Shown piece by piece: positions 5,983-7,884 of a stretch of DNA of 7,884 nt. How positions within the stretch are numbered: position 1 is the first letter of the stretch; the number at the start of each line of letters is the position of its first letter. The stretch is from Bacteroidales bacterium UBA3543. GTDB taxonomy: Bacteria > Bacteroidota > Bacteroidia > Bacteroidales > UBA932. A program made the position numbers and the translations under genes. The notes beneath the pieces were generated by a model, which searched no databases, was not told the origin of the DNA, and saw nothing but the letters and a program-made list of their open reading frames with translations. Location: assembly GCA_002376715.1 (NCBI GenBank), contig DFOK01000096.1, forward strand, positions 1 to 7,884, in the 5' to 3' direction.

Positions 5983-7884
5983 CTCTCTGCTCAAATTGTG
6001 AATCAATTGCCTTGATCTTCTCCTCGAGCTGTGCAAGCTCCTCACGGGCGACCTCAATCTCTTTCCTCATCTTGGCAAGATAGGTCTCGGCATTTTTAGT
6101 CTTGGAGAAAAAGCCCATATTGTTTTCCCAGGTAGCAATGTCTTGTTCCTTCTTTACGTACTTCTGTACGAGGCGGTCTCTTTCGGTACGGAGACCTCTC
6201 TCTGCCTTGCTTAAATTGGCATCGGAAGAGTATTTTCCATATCTCGGACGATAGTCGTCATTCTGAGCCCTAACCTCGTCAAACTTAGCGTCAATCGCCT
6301 TCTTGAATGCATCCTGGAGTTTATTTTTTTCCCTGAAAGGAACAAAGCCGATCTCATTCCATCTGCTCTGGAATGCCTTCAATGCCTCAAAATTATCGTT
6401 TTTGTTATCTGATAGTTCAAATGCCTTGATTTCTTCAATTAGTGCAAGCTTAAGCTGACGGTTGGCTTCGTACTGTGATTCCTGTTTGCCAAAATGCTTC
6501 TCCTTGTTATTGAAAAACACATCGCAGGCAGCGCGAAAACGTTTCCATACCTGGTCGGTGCGTTTACGAGAGACGGGACCGATCTCTTTCCACTGTTTCT
6601 GAAGGTCGATTAAATAATCGGTAGTCTTCTTCCACTCTTCGCTATGTTGAACGGCCTCAGCCTTTTCACAAAGATCTATTTTCAACTTAAGATTCTCCTG
6701 CATCTGTTCTTTGAGCTGTGCGTAATATGTTTTCTTTGCTTCAAAGAACTGGTCACAGGCGGCGCGGAAGCGGTCATATACCCTGACGTTGTCCTTTTTG
6801 GAGGCAAAACCTATGGCCTTCCATTTGGCCTGAATTTCTTCGATGGCTTTGGTCATCTTGTTCCAGGTTCTTGAGTCGGAGATTTCCATTGCAACGATCT
6901 TCTCCACTTCCTCACAAAGGGCGCTTTTTGCCTCGAAATTTTCCTTCTGACTTTGTTTTAGAGAGTCGAAATATGCCTGATGTTTCTTATTGATTATCGC
7001 AGTGGCCGCCTTAAACCTCTCCCAGATGCTCTCCCTATGCTCTTTTCCGACAGGACCTATCTCTTTCCACTCCTCATGGAGCTTCTGTAACGCCTTAAAA
7101 GCTGCTACAATATTGTCATACTCAGTCTCTGCAAGAGCTTCAGCCTTAACACAAAGCTCCTCTTTTGCAGTAAGATTGCGCTTGAAATCGAGATCCCTGA
7201 GCTCCTTATGAATTTTTACATTATCGTAAAATATCTCTACATTGTGGCTGTAGGACTCATAAAGGTCTCTCATACGTGCCTGTGGCACCTGACCGGTTGC
7301 GCGCCATTGTGCCTGGAGATCTCCAAACTCACTAAAAAGCTGACCCATATCTTCCTGACTCTGCCTCTCGACAAGAGCTTTTATCTGCTCAATGATATCC
7401 AGTTTTTTCTGAAGATTCTGCTCCTTATTTTGCTCCTGCTCACGCGCATAGGCGTTGCGCAAAGTGCGATAATTAGTGTAAAGCTCTTTAAAACCACGCT
7501 CAACCTCAGCAAAGGGATTGATGGAAACAACCTCGCCACTCTCTGTGCCATCACTTATCACATCCTCGGAAGGAGCAATGAAGCCACTTGCAATCTTCTC
7601 CTTGCGGAGAGTCTTGTAAAATATGGCCTTGATGGAATCGGCATGTTTGTAAAGCAGCTGCATATCTCCCCTGTCAAGTAGCATCTGGAATAGATCCAAA
7701 AGCTCTTTCAGACCCATCTCCGAATAATCGGGCACCTCCGGGGTCTCTTCAGGAGTATCTGCTTTTGGGGTCTCCTCAGCGGCTTTTACTTTTGGAGTCT
7801 CTTCAGCGGCCTCAGCCTTAGGAGCATCTTCAGCTACTTCTGTTTCAGGAGTCTCTTCAGCAACTTTTGCCTTGGGGGCCTTTT
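5975..7884 (-). CDS. DUF349 repeat protein (5' end beyond the window)
   Basis: This is a partial CDS: 636 complete codons are visible and the frame is still open at the edge, so the true start lies outside. Numbering from the Val codon at 7735 as residue 1, there is a 9-residue A/E/P/K repeat region before residue 1, then helical sequence, then five DUF349 modules (about 108-487). The modules are marked by regularly spaced tryptophans W144, W223, W305, W382 and W459 in motifs such as EEWKEIGPV and QAKWKAIGF, each followed by a RFRAACDxFF-like segment. A charged, probably coiled-coil tail follows (506-586). The composition is strongly charged and helical, with no membrane segment, so a cytoplasmic scaffold-like or nucleic-acid-associated protein is conceivable. 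DUF349 function is unknown to me and I assign none. The GTG at 7735 is not the start, because the same frame and repeat pattern continue upstream. The gene overlaps yidC by 8 nt, so the two are probably made together. Confidence 0.95.
   Translation of the reverse strand, partial: KAPKAKVAEETPETEVAEDAPKAEAAEETPKVKAAEETPKADTPEETPEVPDYSEMGLKELLDLFQMLLDRGDMQLLYKHADSIKAIFYKTLRKEKIASGFIAPSEDVISDGTESGEVVSINPFAEVERGFKELYTNYRTLRNAYAREQEQNKEQNLQKKLDIIEQIKALVERQSQEDMGQLFSEFGDLQAQWRATGQVPQARMRDLYESYSHNVEIFYDNVKIHKELRDLDFKRNLTAKEELCVKAEALAETEYDNIVAAFKALQKLHEEWKEIGPVGKEHRESIWERFKAATAIINKKHQAYFDSLKQSQKENFEAKSALCEEVEKIVAMEISDSRTWNKMTKAIEEIQAKWKAIGFASKKDNVRVYDRFRAACDQFFEAKKTYYAQLKEQMQENLKLKIDLCEKAEAVQHSEEWKKTTDYLIDLQKQWKEIGPVSRKRTDQVWKRFRAACDVFFNNKEKHFGKQESQYEANRQLKLALIEEIKAFELSDNKNDNFEALKAFQSRWNEIGFVPFREKNKLQDAFKKAIDAKFDEVRAQNDDYRPRYGKYSSDANLSKAERGLRTERDRLVQKYVKKEQDIATWENNMGFFSKTKNAETYLAKMRKEIEVAREELAQLEEKIKAIDSQFEQRDE
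6275..7414 (-). repeat. Five tandem DUF349 modules (protein-level repeat)
   Basis: Five copies of a module of about 77 residues can be aligned on an invariant Trp. The Trp-to-Trp intervals are 79, 82, 77 and 77 residues. Copies 2 and 4 share WKEIGPV, while copies 3 and 5 share the W-x-x-I-G-F form; copy 1 is the most divergent (QWRATGQV). Each copy continues into an aromatic/basic helix ending in a D-x-F-F-like stretch (copies 3 and 4 best). The repeat is visible in protein but has diverged at DNA level. Confidence 0.85.
7730..7884 (-). repeat. 27-nt / 9-residue tandem repeat in the DUF349 N-terminal region
   Basis: Five complete in-frame units of 27 nt occupy 7730-7864, and a sixth partial unit runs off the edge. 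Read on the minus strand from 7864 they encode VAEETPETE, VAEDAPKAE, AAEETPKVK, AAEETPKAD and TPEETPEVP. The consensus is A-A-E-E-T-P-K-x-x, with GAAGAGACTCC-like DNA recurring in most units. The segment is rich in Ala, Glu, Pro and Lys and has no hydrophobic core, so it should be an extended or disordered tail before the folded modules. The region upstream is not in the window, so the total copy number is unknown. Confidence 0.85.

Noticed and set aside
5992..5999. ACAATTTG on the minus strand as a promoter for yidC
   Set aside because: It lacks the TA pair, is about 10 bases from the ATG, and lies inside the DUF349 coding end.
5983..6057. 25-residue Arg/Ser-rich extension of yidC up to 6057
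   Set aside because: It is antiparallel to nothing but wholly embedded in the DUF349 coding frame. The ATG at 5982 gives a normal YidC N-terminus right before the first membrane helix and a compact stop-start overlap.
7733..7735. GTG as the start of the DUF349 protein
   Set aside because: The same frame stays open to the edge and encodes the continuing 9-residue repeat, so this Val codon is internal.

Overview
The window reads as a piece of chromosome from a Bacteroidota (most likely Bacteroidales) bacterium. It holds six tightly packed genes, all on the minus strand, with no mobile, phage, CRISPR or RNA-gene signatures. Three things support the lineage: the only clear promoter has the Bacteroidota form (TAnnTTTG at -7 with a TTG-type -33 element), starts mostly lack strong Shine-Dalgarno sequences, and the proteins look like Bacteroidales versions (a ~625-residue YidC with a large periplasmic domain, a 443-residue Pgi, a multi-repeat DUF349 protein). 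The lineage call rests on motif memory, not on a database search.

Layout in transcription order, from high to low coordinates. (1) 5975 to the right edge: the 3' part of a DUF349-repeat gene whose frame stays open past position 7884. Its visible N-terminal part is a 9-residue Ala/Glu/Pro/Lys tandem repeat, followed by five DUF349 modules and a coiled-coil tail. (2) 4105-5982: yidC, the inner-membrane insertase, starting 8 nt inside the DUF349 gene. (3) 3461-4108: a YggS-family PLP-homeostasis protein, overlapping yidC by 4 nt (ATGA). (4) A 64-nt gap, the longest in the window, with a Bacteroidota-type promoter and no terminator. (5) 2380-3396: gpsA. (6) 1023-2354: pgi, after a 25-nt gap. (7) 26-1006: a lipoprotein-type isoaspartyl peptidase/L-asparaginase, after a 16-nt gap.

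There are two likely transcription units. DUF349-yidC-yggS is joined by overlapping stop and start codons, which suggests translational coupling. gpsA-pgi-asparaginase is served by the promoter in the 64-nt gap, and read-through from yggS is possible because no hairpin terminator is visible. YidC (membrane protein insertion), GpsA (glycerol-3-phosphate for phospholipids) and Pgi (upper glycolysis) are core functions, so this is mostly an ordinary housekeeping region. I found no convincing undescribed system. The least understood and most interesting component is the DUF349 protein coupled to yidC. Two over-long reading frames were trimmed: YidC starts at 5982 rather than 6057, and the asparaginase starts at 1006 rather than 1150.
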